In this document: in pieces, positions 8,783 to 17,437 of the stretch | Numbering within the stretch: the first letter of the stretch is position 1 | Layout: every line of letters starts with the position of its first letter | Source: Chitinophaga sp. MM2321 | GTDB taxonomy: Bacteria > Bacteroidota > Bacteroidia > Chitinophagales > Chitinophagaceae | Direction: 5' to 3' | Assembly (NCBI RefSeq): GCF_964033635.1 | Contig: NZ_OZ035533.1 | Location: 5,613,001-5,677,000 of the forward strand | DNA: 64,000 nucleotides | The notes under the pieces: model-generated | Database searches by the model: none | Told to the model about the DNA's origin: nothing | Seen by the model: only the letters and a program-made list of their open reading frames with translations | Translations under genes and position numbers: made by a program

Positions 8783-10132
8783 TTATAGTTTTACCGGTAC
8801 GCCCCTGTAAAAATCATAGATCCTGATCGTCAATGCTGCATTGTATTTGGACTGGATATATGATTGCAAAGCCTGGATATATAAATTTTTCTGCTGTAAA
8901 AAATCCACCATATTCGCTACGCCTACCTTTAGTTGTTCTGTAGCAATGCGATAACTTTCCTGTGTAAATTTCAGCTGCTCCACTGCTGCGTCATACTGGG
9001 CCTGGGCGTTTTGTACATTGATATACGCCTGTTCAACTGTCTGCGACAAATTGGTTTTGGTATCCTGTAATACAAGCCTGGACTGATCTACGGCGATCTT
9101 CGATTTTTCTACATTCGTTTTATTCACCCGCCGCGTAAAAATGGGAACGGATAACGTTAGTCCTATCTGCTGATAAAAATTATTATCCAGTTGTTTGAAG
9201 TAAGTATATCCGGGATCTCTTGCATAGGAGCTTCCTAATGCGCCACCGGCTGACAACGTAGGCCAGTAAGCCGCTTTAGCTTTTGCCAGGTCCAGTGAGG
9301 CTATTTCTACACCCAGTTCACCGCTCTTTATTTCCGGCCGGTTGGCATAAGCAGTATCCTGTACCTGTTGCAAGGGTAATACTTCCGCATTGGCCAGGAG
9401 TGTATCGGGTTCATTTATTTCAAAATTGTAGCCACTGGGTAGCTGTAATAATTGTTTCAGTACAAGCTTGTTCTGCCGGTGCTGATTCTCTGCGGTAACG
9501 AGCAGGTACCGGTCATTGGCAAGCTGCGATTGTAGCTCCGCCAGGTCTTTCAGGGCAATAGTACCTACATCATAAAACTGCTGTCCCTGTTTCACCTGCG
9601 CCGCTGAAGTAGTTACCACATCTTTTACGTATACAATATTTTCTTTTGCCAGCAAGATGTTCAGATAGGCTTGTGTGATCAGGACGGTGATATCATTTAC
9701 CTGTTGCGCGATGTTTAATCCCGCTACCTGTGTAAGCAGATTCTTTTGCCTGATATCATAATTGAGTGCTCCTCCCTGAAAGATTACCATTGAAGAGTTA
9801 ACGGAGTAGTTGCCGGAAGCGTTCAGTTCATAAGGTGTGTTGCCGGTAACCGTGGTAATTTTGCCTCCCGACAGCGATTGTGTGGCAGATCCTGTGAGGT
9901 TGGGTAGCCTGGCTGCACGCGATAACAATATATCCTGTTCGCTGCTCATCCGGCTCAACCGCAAACTATTCAGTTGCAGGTTGTACTTCATTGCATAGTC
10001 CAGGCAATCCTGCAACCCCCAAGTGGCAGGCAGTGCAGCTAAACTGCTATCCTGTGCCATCAGCAAAGGGCTATTAAAAAATACTAAAAGTGTAAAAAAT
10101 AATAGTAACCCGGGCCGCCTGATAAACACCAT
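8783..10132 (-). CDS. TolC-family outer-membrane efflux protein
   Basis: Outer-membrane channel of the tripartite exporter. It has an N-terminal signal peptide (LLLFFTLLVFFNSPLLMAQ), then two ~200-residue outer-membrane-efflux repeats rich in heptad-like helices. The motifs QDCLDYAMKYNLQLNS and, in the second repeat, NRPEIKSGELGVEIASLDLA plus LTLSVPIFTRR are typical of the family. It is the first gene of the operon. Its upstream region holds the 50-bp inverted repeat and presumably the operon promoter. Confidence 0.9.
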   Translation of the reverse strand: MVFIRRPGLLLFFTLLVFFNSPLLMAQDSSLAALPATWGLQDCLDYAMKYNLQLNSLRLSRMSSEQDILLSRAARLPNLTGSATQSLSGGKITTVTGNTPYELNASGNYSVNSSMVIFQGGALNYDIRQKNLLTQVAGLNIAQQVNDITVLITQAYLNILLAKENIVYVKDVVTTSAAQVKQGQQFYDVGTIALKDLAELQSQLANDRYLLVTAENQHRQNKLVLKQLLQLPSGYNFEINEPDTLLANAEVLPLQQVQDTAYANRPEIKSGELGVEIASLDLAKAKAAYWPTLSAGGALGSSYARDPGYTYFKQLDNNFYQQIGLTLSVPIFTRRVNKTNVEKSKIAVDQSRLVLQDTKTNLSQTVEQAYINVQNAQAQYDAAVEQLKFTQESYRIATEQLKVGVANMVDFLQQKNLYIQALQSYIQSKYNAALTIRIYDFYRGVPVKL

Positions 10133-10207
10133 CGTATCATCATTGATGTTAGCAAAATGTACGGATAGGAATGGAGGTTAAATAGTAATACAATATACCG
10201 AAAAAAT

Positions 10208-10350
10208 ACCAGGATTAATGGATGATAAGATTTAAAAGGATGGGTGTTTTGTTGTTTATGATGATTACCGGCAGCTGCTATCGCATGCCCGTTTTTTATC
10301 AAACAACAAAACACCCATCCTTTTAAATCTTATCATCCATTAATCCTGGT
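10208..10350. repeat. perfect 50-bp inverted repeat with 43-nt spacer
   Basis: Bases 10208-10257 and 10301-10350 are exact reverse complements over all 50 positions (left arm starts ACCAGGATTAATGGATGATA). Pairing stops abruptly at both ends. The right arm ends on the first base of the antisense stop codon of the DUF983 gene. The element lies in the 217-nt gap between the DUF983 gene and the efflux operon, both minus strand. No T-tract follows it, so it is not a standard terminator. It could be a small non-autonomous mobile element or a regulatory cruciform. Confidence 0.85.
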
Positions 10351-10811
10351 CAGATGGCGCCTTTATACGTAGCGTTTGCCCTTCCGCTTCCTGCGGGTGG
10401 CCCCTGGTACCAGTGTTCATCATATCTTACAAAGAAGGCCAGCCATATGGTTCTGGACCAGCGCATCAGCAAAGGCTGCATAGCCAGCAGGATGAAGGCA
10501 TTAACACCCAGCCACCAGAAGATGCTGTTATCATAAATGGAGAAGCCTATTAATACCCACCAGGCAACAAGGCTGGCCACACATACAGCGATAGACAATG
10601 CATAACTCACATAGCCGGTACCGTAGTAAAAGCCTACTTCCACTTCGATAGGCTGTCCGCAAACCGGACAGGTATCCGGCATTTTCAGACAGTCCTTGAT
10701 GTTATAAGGATTTTTGTATTGAAAGATAGCCCCCCGTCTGCACCTGGCGCATTTATTACCTACCAGGCTTTTGATCAGATTCGGCTTCTCGTGATTTTTA
10801 TCTGCACACAT
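10350..10811 (-). CDS. DUF983 family membrane protein
   Basis: A 153-residue protein with an N-terminal zinc-ribbon pair (CARCRRG and, ~25 residues later, CPVCGQP), followed by two hydrophobic segments (ALSIAVCVASLVAWWVLI and FWWLGVNAFILLAMQPLLM). This is the DUF983 arrangement, widespread in Bacteroidota and Alphaproteobacteria and of unknown function. It lies 30 nt after the AraC regulator gene on the same strand and may be co-transcribed with it. Confidence 0.85.
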   Translation of the reverse strand: MCADKNHEKPNLIKSLVGNKCARCRRGAIFQYKNPYNIKDCLKMPDTCPVCGQPIEVEVGFYYGTGYVSYALSIAVCVASLVAWWVLIGFSIYDNSIFWWLGVNAFILLAMQPLLMRWSRTIWLAFFVRYDEHWYQGPPAGSGRANATYKGAI

Positions 10812-10841
10812 GTTAATGAGTTTGACAGTTATTACTATAAA

Positions 10842-11720
10842 TCAGATTATATTTTTACGGAATTCTTCCGGTGTAATACCTACATATTTCTTGAAGAACT
10901 TCGTGAAATAAGAATTGTCTGTAAAGCTTAGCTGGTAAGCAATAGCGGCGATACTCATATCGGCATTAATGAGCAGTCTTTTTGCTTCCAGCAGGATGCG
11001 GTCGCGGATGATCTCTCCCGCAGATTTGCCCAGCATATGCCGGCAAAAAGCATTGAGATAATTAGGCGTCACATACAGCAGGGCCGCGTAGTCTTTAGGC
11101 AGGCGCAGTTGCATGTAATGCTGCTCTACCAGCTTACGGAAATTACGCAGCAGTACATAATTATGCGACGGCTCCTGTGTGGCCAGTCCTGCCCTGTTGG
11201 CTCGACTCACCTGTACAAACATCTCCAGCAGCAGTAACCGCAACATATCATGACTATAAGCTTCTTCCCCGTTTAGCTCTTTCAGCATTTTCTCAAACAG
11301 CTGCACAACCGTGTGGGTAGCCTCCCCGGGCAGTTGTACCACATCTTCGGCACTTGCACCGCTGAAAAAGGGAAACTTCTCTATGTATTCTGCATCCTGT
11401 AAAAAGGAGTTAAAGAAACCGCCGGCTACATTAATGACATAGCCTTCAATCGTTCCTTCAAAGAACCAGCTGTGTACTTGTCCGGGTACCATAAAGTATA
11501 GTTGTCCCGCTTTTACCGGAAAACGCTCAAAGTCTATCGTATGACTTCCCCCGCCTTTGGTAAAATAGGCCAGATGGTAAAAAGAATGCCGGTGAGGAAA
11601 CCGGATATCGTGGTGTGCAGCGAGATAATCAGTAAATCGTGCTACCAGGATATCTTCCGGAGCTTGTTTTCCCATAGCCAGGGAACAGATGTCATATGTA
11701 GGAATAGTCGCCTTTGACAT
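10842..11720 (-). CDS. AraC-family transcriptional regulator
   Basis: A 292-residue regulator. The N-terminal cupin-like sensor (HRHSFYHLAYFTKGGGSHTIDF; FPVKAGQLYFMVPGQVH) is followed by a C-terminal AraC double helix-turn-helix of ~100 residues, ending in the signature AAIAYQLSFTDNSYFTKFFK and GITPEEFRK. The ligand is unknown. It is divergent from the GntR regulator gene. A TAnnTTTG box at 11728-11735 lies so close to the ATG that the transcript would be nearly leaderless. Confidence 0.9.
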   Translation of the reverse strand: MSKATIPTYDICSLAMGKQAPEDILVARFTDYLAAHHDIRFPHRHSFYHLAYFTKGGGSHTIDFERFPVKAGQLYFMVPGQVHSWFFEGTIEGYVINVAGGFFNSFLQDAEYIEKFPFFSGASAEDVVQLPGEATHTVVQLFEKMLKELNGEEAYSHDMLRLLLLEMFVQVSRANRAGLATQEPSHNYVLLRNFRKLVEQHYMQLRLPKDYAALLYVTPNYLNAFCRHMLGKSAGEIIRDRILLEAKRLLINADMSIAAIAYQLSFTDNSYFTKFFKKYVGITPEEFRKNII

Positions 11721-11727
11721 GATATTG

Positions 11728-11735
11728 CAAAGGTA
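11728..11735 (-). promoter_or_regulatory. -7 box TACCTTTG for the AraC gene
   Basis: The minus strand reads TACCTTTG, an exact match to the Bacteroidota -7 consensus TAnnTTTG, 8 nt before the AraC start codon. No clear -33 TTG was found. Confidence 0.5.
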
Positions 11736-11865
11736 CCATGAAGCGGGGGATTGTGGTTGTGCAATCAGGAGCGAAAATGGTACTTTTTACCTATTGGCTC
11801 AAATTTAATTGATTTATTATGCGAAATTTCCACATTTCAACATCCGTAAATCCCAAAATATTTTC

Positions 11866-11873
11866 TACTTTTG
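11866..11873 (+). promoter_or_regulatory. -7 box TACTTTTG for the GntR gene
   Basis: Exact TAnnTTTG match. Transcription would begin near 11880, inside the operator-like ATCAGATGAT and about 9 nt before the ATG at 11889. This makes the in-frame TTG at 11871 an unlikely start. Confidence 0.6.
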
Positions 11874-11878
11874 CAGTC

Positions 11879-11888
11879 ATCAGATGAT
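11879..11888 (+). promoter_or_regulatory. putative GntR operator (autoregulation)
   Basis: ATCAGATGAT directly abuts the start codon of the GntR-family gene. The same ten bases form the left part of the 15-bp palindrome before the next gene (12580-12594). Binding here would block the promoter, suggesting autorepression. Confidence 0.55.
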
Positions 11889-12563
11889 ATGACGACTAAA
11901 ACAAACGCACCTTTACAGCGCCGGAGCCTTGCAGAAGAAGTAGCAGGCAGGCTCCAGGAACAGATCACTTCCGGCAAATATGCCGTAGGGGAAAAGCTGC
12001 CTACTGAACCCGAGCTCATGGTTCAGTTCGGCGTAGGCCGTTCCAGTATCCGGGAAGCGGTGAAAACACTCGCCAACCAGGGACTGGTACGTGTACAACA
12101 AGGACTCGGTACTTTTGTGGCATCACAAACAGTTACCGGAGAGCTATTGTCGCAACGGCTGCAACGTGCAGATTTTGAAGACCTCAACGAGGTACGTTTT
12201 TTACTGGAGGTAAAGATCGCAGAAAAGGCCGCACTGCACCGCAGTAATAAAGACATTGAAAAGATGAAGGGGTTCCTGAAAAAACGCTACGAATATGCTG
12301 CGGCCAACCAGCTGGAAGCATGTATCCAGGCGGATATCAACTTCCACACAACCATTGCGGAAGCATCCAAAAACGAGATTATGCTGGACCTTTACAAGAC
12401 GGTGGCTGATCATCTTAAAAAATCCTTTTTACTGCGTTACGGAAATACGGAATCCTTTACAGAATCGCAATACCTCCATGATGCCCTGCTGCAAAGTATT
12501 ATAGACAAAGATGCCAGGAAGGCACTCCATTGGGCAACAAAAATAAGCAGTCACCCTAAATAA
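11889..12563 (+). CDS. FadR-subfamily GntR transcriptional regulator
   Basis: DNA-binding repressor or activator responding to a small carboxylate-type ligand, as is usual for FadR/FCD members. Residues ~10-75 form the GntR winged helix (SLAEEVAGRLQEQITSGKYA, GEKLPTEPELMVQFGVGRSS, IREAVKTLANQGLV). The rest is an all-helical FCD domain with the metal-ligand pattern (D..FH near INFHTTIAEASKN, later H). The length of ~224 residues is normal. Start at ATG 11889 because the promoter box overlaps the upstream TTG. It is followed 46 nt later by an MFS exporter gene with a matching palindrome between them, its probable target. Confidence 0.88.
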   Translation: MTTKTNAPLQRRSLAEEVAGRLQEQITSGKYAVGEKLPTEPELMVQFGVGRSSIREAVKTLANQGLVRVQQGLGTFVASQTVTGELLSQRLQRADFEDLNEVRFLLEVKIAEKAALHRSNKDIEKMKGFLKKRYEYAAANQLEACIQADINFHTTIAEASKNEIMLDLYKTVADHLKKSFLLRYGNTESFTESQYLHDALLQSIIDKDARKALHWATKISSHPK

Positions 12564-12579
12564 TTTTTTATACTAAAAC

Positions 12580-12594
12580 ATCAGATGATCTGAT
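12580..12594 (+). promoter_or_regulatory. 15-bp palindromic operator upstream of MFS gene
   Basis: ATCAGAT-G-ATCTGAT is a perfect 7+1+7 palindrome located 15 nt before the MFS start codon. It shares ATCAGATGAT with the site at the GntR gene. This is the expected size for a GntR/FadR dimer site. Confidence 0.65.
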
Positions 12595-12609
12595 CTTAAA
12601 AGAACAACG

Positions 12610-13839
12610 ATGACAACAACAATGCAGGAAGAACCCAAAGCAGCCGCGCAACAGGCAGCCCAGCAAACGGTTTTATCCATCTTATTGGCGCTGAGCTTCA
12701 CCCACTTACTGAACGATACTTTACAGTCTTTGATACCGGCCATTTATCCATTGGTAAAAGATTCCCTGAAACTAAACTTCACACAGGTAGGGCTTATTAC
12801 CCTGACTTTCCAGATGTCGGCCTCCCTGCTACAACCACTGGTGGGGCTGTTTACCGACCGCAGACCCCAACCCTACTCGCTGGCAATAGGCATGGGTTTT
12901 ACCCTGATAGGACTTGTAAGCCTGTCGCTTGCGCATAGCTTCCCGATGGTGCTTGTTTCTGTAGGACTGGTGGGTATTGGCTCCGCCGTGTTTCATCCGG
13001 AAGCATCGCGGCTGGCATATATGGCATCCGGTGGTAAACATGGTATGGCGCAATCCTTATTCCAGGTAGGCGGCAATGCCGGCAGTTCACTCGGCCCCTT
13101 ACTGGCGGCAGCTGTGATTGTACCTTTCGGGCAGTTTCATATCATCTGGTTCTCGCTGGCGGCGCTGCTGGCTATTGTGGTGATGCTGCGGATCAAAAAA
13201 TGGTACAGTGCCAACACGCACCGTATCAAGCCGAAGAAAGCAGTACAGCAACTTGAACTGGATCAGCACAAGCTGTCGAGAGGTAAGGTGATCTTTTCCC
13301 TGAGCATATTACTGATGCTGATCTTCTCCAAATACTTCTATATGGCCAGTATGACCAGCTATTATACTTTTTACCTGATGGAACGTTTTGGCGTATCCGT
13401 ACAAAGTGCGCAGGTATACCTGTTTGTCTTCCTCTTCGCTGTAGCTGCGGGTACCTTTATCGGCGGCCCTGTGGGCGACCGTATAGGCCGTAAATATGTG
13501 ATCTGGATTTCCATTCTGGGCGTGGCGCCGTTCTCCTTATTGCTGCCACACGCCACTTTGTTCTGGACGGCTATACTCAGTGTATTCATCGGTGTTATAT
13601 TGTCTTCCGCTTTCTCTGCTATCCTCGTATATGCGCAGGAGTTAGTACCCGGCAAAGTGGGTATGATTGCAGGACTGTTCTTCGGGCTGGCATTTGGAAT
13701 GGCCGGCGTAGGTTCTGCCCTACTGGGTAAACTGGCAGATCAGACCAGTATCTTTTATGTATACCAGGTATGTGCGTATTTACCGTTAATAGGACTCCTC
13801 ACAGGGTTCTTACCAAACCTGGAAAAGGCAAAGAAATAA
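12610..13839 (+). CDS. MFS transporter, fosmidomycin-resistance (Fsr)-like
   Basis: Inner-membrane major facilitator exporter with 12 predicted helices in 409 residues. The N-terminal block (ALSFTHLLNDTLQSLIPAIY and then TLTFQMSASLLQPLVGLFTD) is highly characteristic of the Fsr family. The MFS loop 2-3 motif is GLFTDRRPQP, and the second-half counterpart is GPVGDRIGRKYV. Likely role is efflux of a toxic or excess metabolite; true fosmidomycin resistance is not implied. Probably controlled by the adjacent GntR regulator and co-transcribed with the following EamA gene (6-nt gap). Confidence 0.88.
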   Translation: MTTTMQEEPKAAAQQAAQQTVLSILLALSFTHLLNDTLQSLIPAIYPLVKDSLKLNFTQVGLITLTFQMSASLLQPLVGLFTDRRPQPYSLAIGMGFTLIGLVSLSLAHSFPMVLVSVGLVGIGSAVFHPEASRLAYMASGGKHGMAQSLFQVGGNAGSSLGPLLAAAVIVPFGQFHIIWFSLAALLAIVVMLRIKKWYSANTHRIKPKKAVQQLELDQHKLSRGKVIFSLSILLMLIFSKYFYMASMTSYYTFYLMERFGVSVQSAQVYLFVFLFAVAAGTFIGGPVGDRIGRKYVIWISILGVAPFSLLLPHATLFWTAILSVFIGVILSSAFSAILVYAQELVPGKVGMIAGLFFGLAFGMAGVGSALLGKLADQTSIFYVYQVCAYLPLIGLLTGFLPNLEKAKK

Positions 13840-13845
13840 ACAGTT

Positions 13846-14730
13846 ATGTGGAAAGGTATCCTGCTTGTGCTGACAGGCGCATGCAGCTTCGGGATTTTAT
13901 CGACGATCGTTAAACTGGGCTATCATCAGGGGTTTACGCTGGGTGAACTTTGCAGTCTGCAGGCAGGTTTCGGCATGCTGGTATTATGGGGCATTCATTT
14001 TTTATCCGGCGCCAAAACGTCCGGACTAAAAAATAAAGATGCACGTACCTCTTTTATATTGGGTAGCTCCACCGGCCTGGTGAGCATTACCTACTATCAG
14101 AGTGTGCAATATATTCCTGCGAGTGTAGCGATTATATTGCTGATGCAGTTTACCTGGATGAGCATGTTGGCGGAATGGGTCATTTATAAAAAAAGACCTA
14201 CCCCTATTCAGTGGGTGGCCGTATTCTTTATCCTGGGTGGTACTTTGCTGGCAGGGGGGCTTTTAAATAACGGTGAAACACCCCTGAACTGGAAAGGCAT
14301 CGGGTTCGGGTTACTGGCTGCCATCTTCTATACCATCTTTATTGTGGTGAGTGGCCGCGTAGCACAATCTCTAACGCCGCTGCTCAAAAGCGCCTGGATC
14401 GTTACGGGTGCGTTTCTGCTGATCACGCTGCTCTTTCCACCGCTTTATCTCATCAATGGTCGGTTTACCGGCACCTCGCTATGGATATGGGGTATACCGC
14501 TGGCGGTTTTTGGCACCGTGCTGCCGCCATTCCTGTTTGCGAAAGGAATGCCGCAAACAGGAGTGGCGCTGGGTGCTATCATCAGTGCAGCCGAGTTGCC
14601 GGTGGCGATGCTATCTGCCACCATCTTTCTCCGGGAGGCAGTAACGCCGCTACAGATAGCAGGTGTAGTGATTATCCTCAGTGCTATTGTTGTGGCAAAT
14701 CTGCAACGCAGGTCCACTCCGGAAGGCTGA
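13846..14730 (+). CDS. EamA/DMT-family transporter
   Basis: A 294-residue membrane protein with ten hydrophobic helices in two EamA repeats (about residues 3-138 and 150-288). Repeat hallmarks are YQSVQYIPASVAIILLMQFT in the first half and GAIISAAELPVAMLSATIF in the second. These proteins export metabolites such as amino acids or related compounds. It follows the Fsr-like gene by 6 nt, so both exporters likely respond to the GntR regulator. Confidence 0.88.
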   Translation: MWKGILLVLTGACSFGILSTIVKLGYHQGFTLGELCSLQAGFGMLVLWGIHFLSGAKTSGLKNKDARTSFILGSSTGLVSITYYQSVQYIPASVAIILLMQFTWMSMLAEWVIYKKRPTPIQWVAVFFILGGTLLAGGLLNNGETPLNWKGIGFGLLAAIFYTIFIVVSGRVAQSLTPLLKSAWIVTGAFLLITLLFPPLYLINGRFTGTSLWIWGIPLAVFGTVLPPFLFAKGMPQTGVALGAIISAAELPVAMLSATIFLREAVTPLQIAGVVIILSAIVVANLQRRSTPEG

Positions 14731-14764
14731 GAGTATTTAAAACCCATGAGGCGTTTTTTTTATT

Positions 14765-14772
14765 TATCTTTG
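14765..14772 (+). promoter_or_regulatory. -7 box TATCTTTG upstream of the TPR/cobalamin operon
   Basis: Exact TAnnTTTG match in the only gap (83 nt) before the eight-gene plus-strand run. Transcription would start near 14779, giving a ~35-nt leader. That is too short for a cobalamin riboswitch. Confidence 0.55.
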
Positions 14773-14813
14773 CCCCCGCTATTAGATCAAAGTGATTTAC
14801 GAACTGTTTTTTC

Positions 14814-15464
14814 ATGAAAGCATTTAATTTATTTATTCTATATCGTTTCCCGCTTGGGATCGTGTTATTGTTGGGTGGTATTGCACTGGGCCTTACTGTA
14901 GGATGGTGGGAAGCCACCGTTGTACTGGTATTGGCAGTGGTATGTATTGTAACACATATCCTGTTTGGTCCCATGAGAATTGTGCAGGAAGCTGTGGAAG
15001 CCGGTGACATTGAAAGAGCTACTGCGCTCATGAACCAGGTGAAGTTTCCTAAACTGTTGTACAAACCTATCCGCTCTGTATATTATTTTATGCAAAGCAA
15101 CATGGCCATGTACTCCAACGATCTGGACAAAGCGGAAGCTACTATCCGTCAGAGTATCAAGTCTGGTAGTCCGATGAAGGAATATGAAGGTATGCAGTAT
15201 TTCCAGCTGGGTACTATCTCTTATCAGAAGAACGACCTTAAAACGGCCGATCAGAACCTGAAGAAAGCGATACGCATGGGCCTTCCTGACAAAGAAAATA
15301 CCGCCGCCGCCCTCTTAACGCTGGCTTCTATTGCGATGAGCCGCCGCGACTTCAAATCTGCCAAGGAATTCTTCCGCAGGGCAAAGGCACAGAAGCCTAC
15401 CACTGAACAGATTGTAAGTCAGATCAAAGAAATGGATAAATATATTTCCAGGATGCCTGGATAA
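14814..15464 (+). CDS. membrane-anchored tetratricopeptide-repeat protein
   Basis: A 216-residue protein with two N-terminal membrane helices (residues ~5-52), followed by a soluble helical domain containing TPR units (YEGMQYFQLGTISYQKNDLK and NTAAALLTLASIAMSRRDFK are good TPR helix pairs). It probably acts as a protein-binding scaffold on the inner membrane. It is the first gene before the cobalamin uptake genes (12-nt gap). The link to cobalamin may be only transcriptional. Confidence 0.75.
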   Translation: MKAFNLFILYRFPLGIVLLLGGIALGLTVGWWEATVVLVLAVVCIVTHILFGPMRIVQEAVEAGDIERATALMNQVKFPKLLYKPIRSVYYFMQSNMAMYSNDLDKAEATIRQSIKSGSPMKEYEGMQYFQLGTISYQKNDLKTADQNLKKAIRMGLPDKENTAAALLTLASIAMSRRDFKSAKEFFRRAKAQKPTTEQIVSQIKEMDKYISRMPG

Positions 15465-15476
15465 GCGAAAGAAAAT

Positions 15477-17420
15477 ATGAACTTCTTTACACTTTCTATT
15501 CTCGGTTGTTTCCCTATTGCCGTTATTGCGCAAACCAGGGATACCAGCCGGATCAGCCAATTGAATGAAATAACGGTAACCGCCAGTAAAGGCCCGCAGA
15601 AGGCCGGTGAAACAGGCAAGGTGGTTACCATCCTCTCCCATGAATATTTACAGCAGAACAGTGGCAGAACTATTGCCAATATCCTCAATGACCAGGCAGG
15701 CATCATCGTGGCAGGCTCCGGCCAGACCCGCGGTGCAGAGCAGCAGGTATATATGAGAGGCGCTTCTGCCGGCAATACCCTTATCCTGATTGATGGACTC
15801 CCCGTGAATGATGCCGCTAAAAGTAACGGCGTTTTTGACCTGAATTTCATCACCCCGGATATGGTGGAAAAGATTGAAATCCTTCGTGGTAGCCAGTCTA
15901 CCCTCTATGGCTCCGATGCTGTAGCCGGTGTTATCAATATTATTACCCGGAAAAACGACGGCAAAAAAGCAGGGATAGGCGCCAGTGCTTCCTATGGCAG
16001 TTACAACGACTTCCAGGGAGGCGCCCACGTACACGGCAGCCTGCGCAAATTCTCTTACCTGCTCGGCTATAAATATGAAAAAACGGATGGCTTTTCAGAA
16101 GCCCATGACGCTACCGGCACCATGAACTTCGAAAAGGACGGCTTCAAACAAAACAACGTTTTTGCCAAACTGGGACTGGAAGCCAGCTCACGCCTGCGTT
16201 TCCAATATCTTTTTTCTTATGGTAAATACCACCATGACCTGGATAATGGTCCCTATACGGATGAAAAGGATTATGCCAACAGGTACAGTAATATGCTGCA
16301 TATGTTCAGCAGCGAATACCGGTTCAAAAAAGGAAGCTGGCATATCCTGTACAGCTACCAGCGCAATAAGCAAAACCTGTTGAATGATTCTACCGACATT
16401 CCAGTGTACAGCTTTGCGAAATACAACAATACAGACTTCTCTTCCAATACCCATCAGGCAGAATCTTATGTAAACCTGAACCTGTCTGAAAAGGTCCGTT
16501 TCATTGCCGGCGGGGTGTATGCCGTTTCCAACTACCAGCAGGACGACTGGCTATTGCTCGCGGATGCTCCCGGTATACCGCCGATTATTACGAAGCTGGG
16601 AAAGGATAGCATCCACAGTAACCAGGTAAGCGCCTATGGTTCCCTGTTACTGCACAATATGGGCGGTTTTAACCTGGAAGCCGGCGGACGGTACAATCAT
16701 CATAACATCTACGGTAATAACGGTACTTTTTCTTTCAACCCGTCTTACCTGCTCAATCAGCAGCATAAAATATTCATCAATATATCATCTGCCTACAAAA
16801 TACCCAGCCTGTATCAGTTGTATGTACCTGGATATGGTAACAGGGAGTTGAAACCTGAGACTACTACCAGTTACGAAGCCGGTTATCAGGCAGCCGTAGC
16901 CAACGACCGGATTAATTTCAGGGTGACCGGCTTTGCCCGTAATACGCACAACCTCTTTTATGCCGATCCGGCCAACTTCTATAAATACCGCAATGCCAAC
17001 AAACAGGTAGCTGCCGGTGTGGAAGCAGAGGCTGCCTGGAACATCAGCAGAACATTACAGCTCACGGTCAACTATACTTATACAGACGGCCGGATCACCC
17101 AGCAGTTGCCAGGTGGTAAGGACACTACGTTCTACAACCTGTACTACGTGCCCAAACACGCTATGAACGCCACATTGGGCTACCAGGTAACGCCTGCCCT
17201 GTATGCCAGCGCCACTTATAAATATATCGGCCAGCGATACCAGGGTACCCAACCTATGGGGGATTATTACACGCTGGATCTTTATGGTGAGTATAAATTT
17301 GGTAACTTGCTTAAAATTTTCGCAGGGTTTAGAAATATTACGGATTATCAGTATTTTGATATCCTGGGTTATAATTCCCGCCGGTTTAACTTTAATACCG
17401 GTATCGTATTTAACTTGTAA
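15477..17420 (+). CDS. TonB-dependent outer-membrane receptor, BtuB-like
   Basis: A 647-residue receptor with a short signal peptide (cleavage near AVIAQ) and a TonB box region (LNEITVTASK). The plug domain (residues ~45-150) has the motif GNTLILIDGLPVND and the end block EIEILRGSQSTLYGSDAVAGVINIITRK in variant form. A ~500-residue 22-strand barrel ends in Phe-rich FNTGIVFNL. Size and context with cobU/T/S/C argue for a cobalamin or cobinamide receptor of the BtuB type rather than a SusC protein. The exact corrinoid is inferred, not proven. Confidence 0.88.
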   Translation: MNFFTLSILGCFPIAVIAQTRDTSRISQLNEITVTASKGPQKAGETGKVVTILSHEYLQQNSGRTIANILNDQAGIIVAGSGQTRGAEQQVYMRGASAGNTLILIDGLPVNDAAKSNGVFDLNFITPDMVEKIEILRGSQSTLYGSDAVAGVINIITRKNDGKKAGIGASASYGSYNDFQGGAHVHGSLRKFSYLLGYKYEKTDGFSEAHDATGTMNFEKDGFKQNNVFAKLGLEASSRLRFQYLFSYGKYHHDLDNGPYTDEKDYANRYSNMLHMFSSEYRFKKGSWHILYSYQRNKQNLLNDSTDIPVYSFAKYNNTDFSSNTHQAESYVNLNLSEKVRFIAGGVYAVSNYQQDDWLLLADAPGIPPIITKLGKDSIHSNQVSAYGSLLLHNMGGFNLEAGGRYNHHNIYGNNGTFSFNPSYLLNQQHKIFINISSAYKIPSLYQLYVPGYGNRELKPETTTSYEAGYQAAVANDRINFRVTGFARNTHNLFYADPANFYKYRNANKQVAAGVEAEAAWNISRTLQLTVNYTYTDGRITQQLPGGKDTTFYNLYYVPKHAMNATLGYQVTPALYASATYKYIGQRYQGTQPMGDYYTLDLYGEYKFGNLLKIFAGFRNITDYQYFDILGYNSRRFNFNTGIVFNL

Positions 17421-17437
17421 ACATTAAATCCAACATA

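Noticed and set aside
12610..13839. Antibiotic-resistance gene call for the Fsr-like MFS protein
   Set aside because: Family resemblance alone does not show fosmidomycin export; context suggests metabolite efflux under a GntR regulator.
14731..15476. Cobalamin riboswitch before the BtuB-like gene
   Set aside because: The gap before the receptor is only 12 nt and the gap before the TPR gene 83 nt, and no B12-box-like sequence was noticed.
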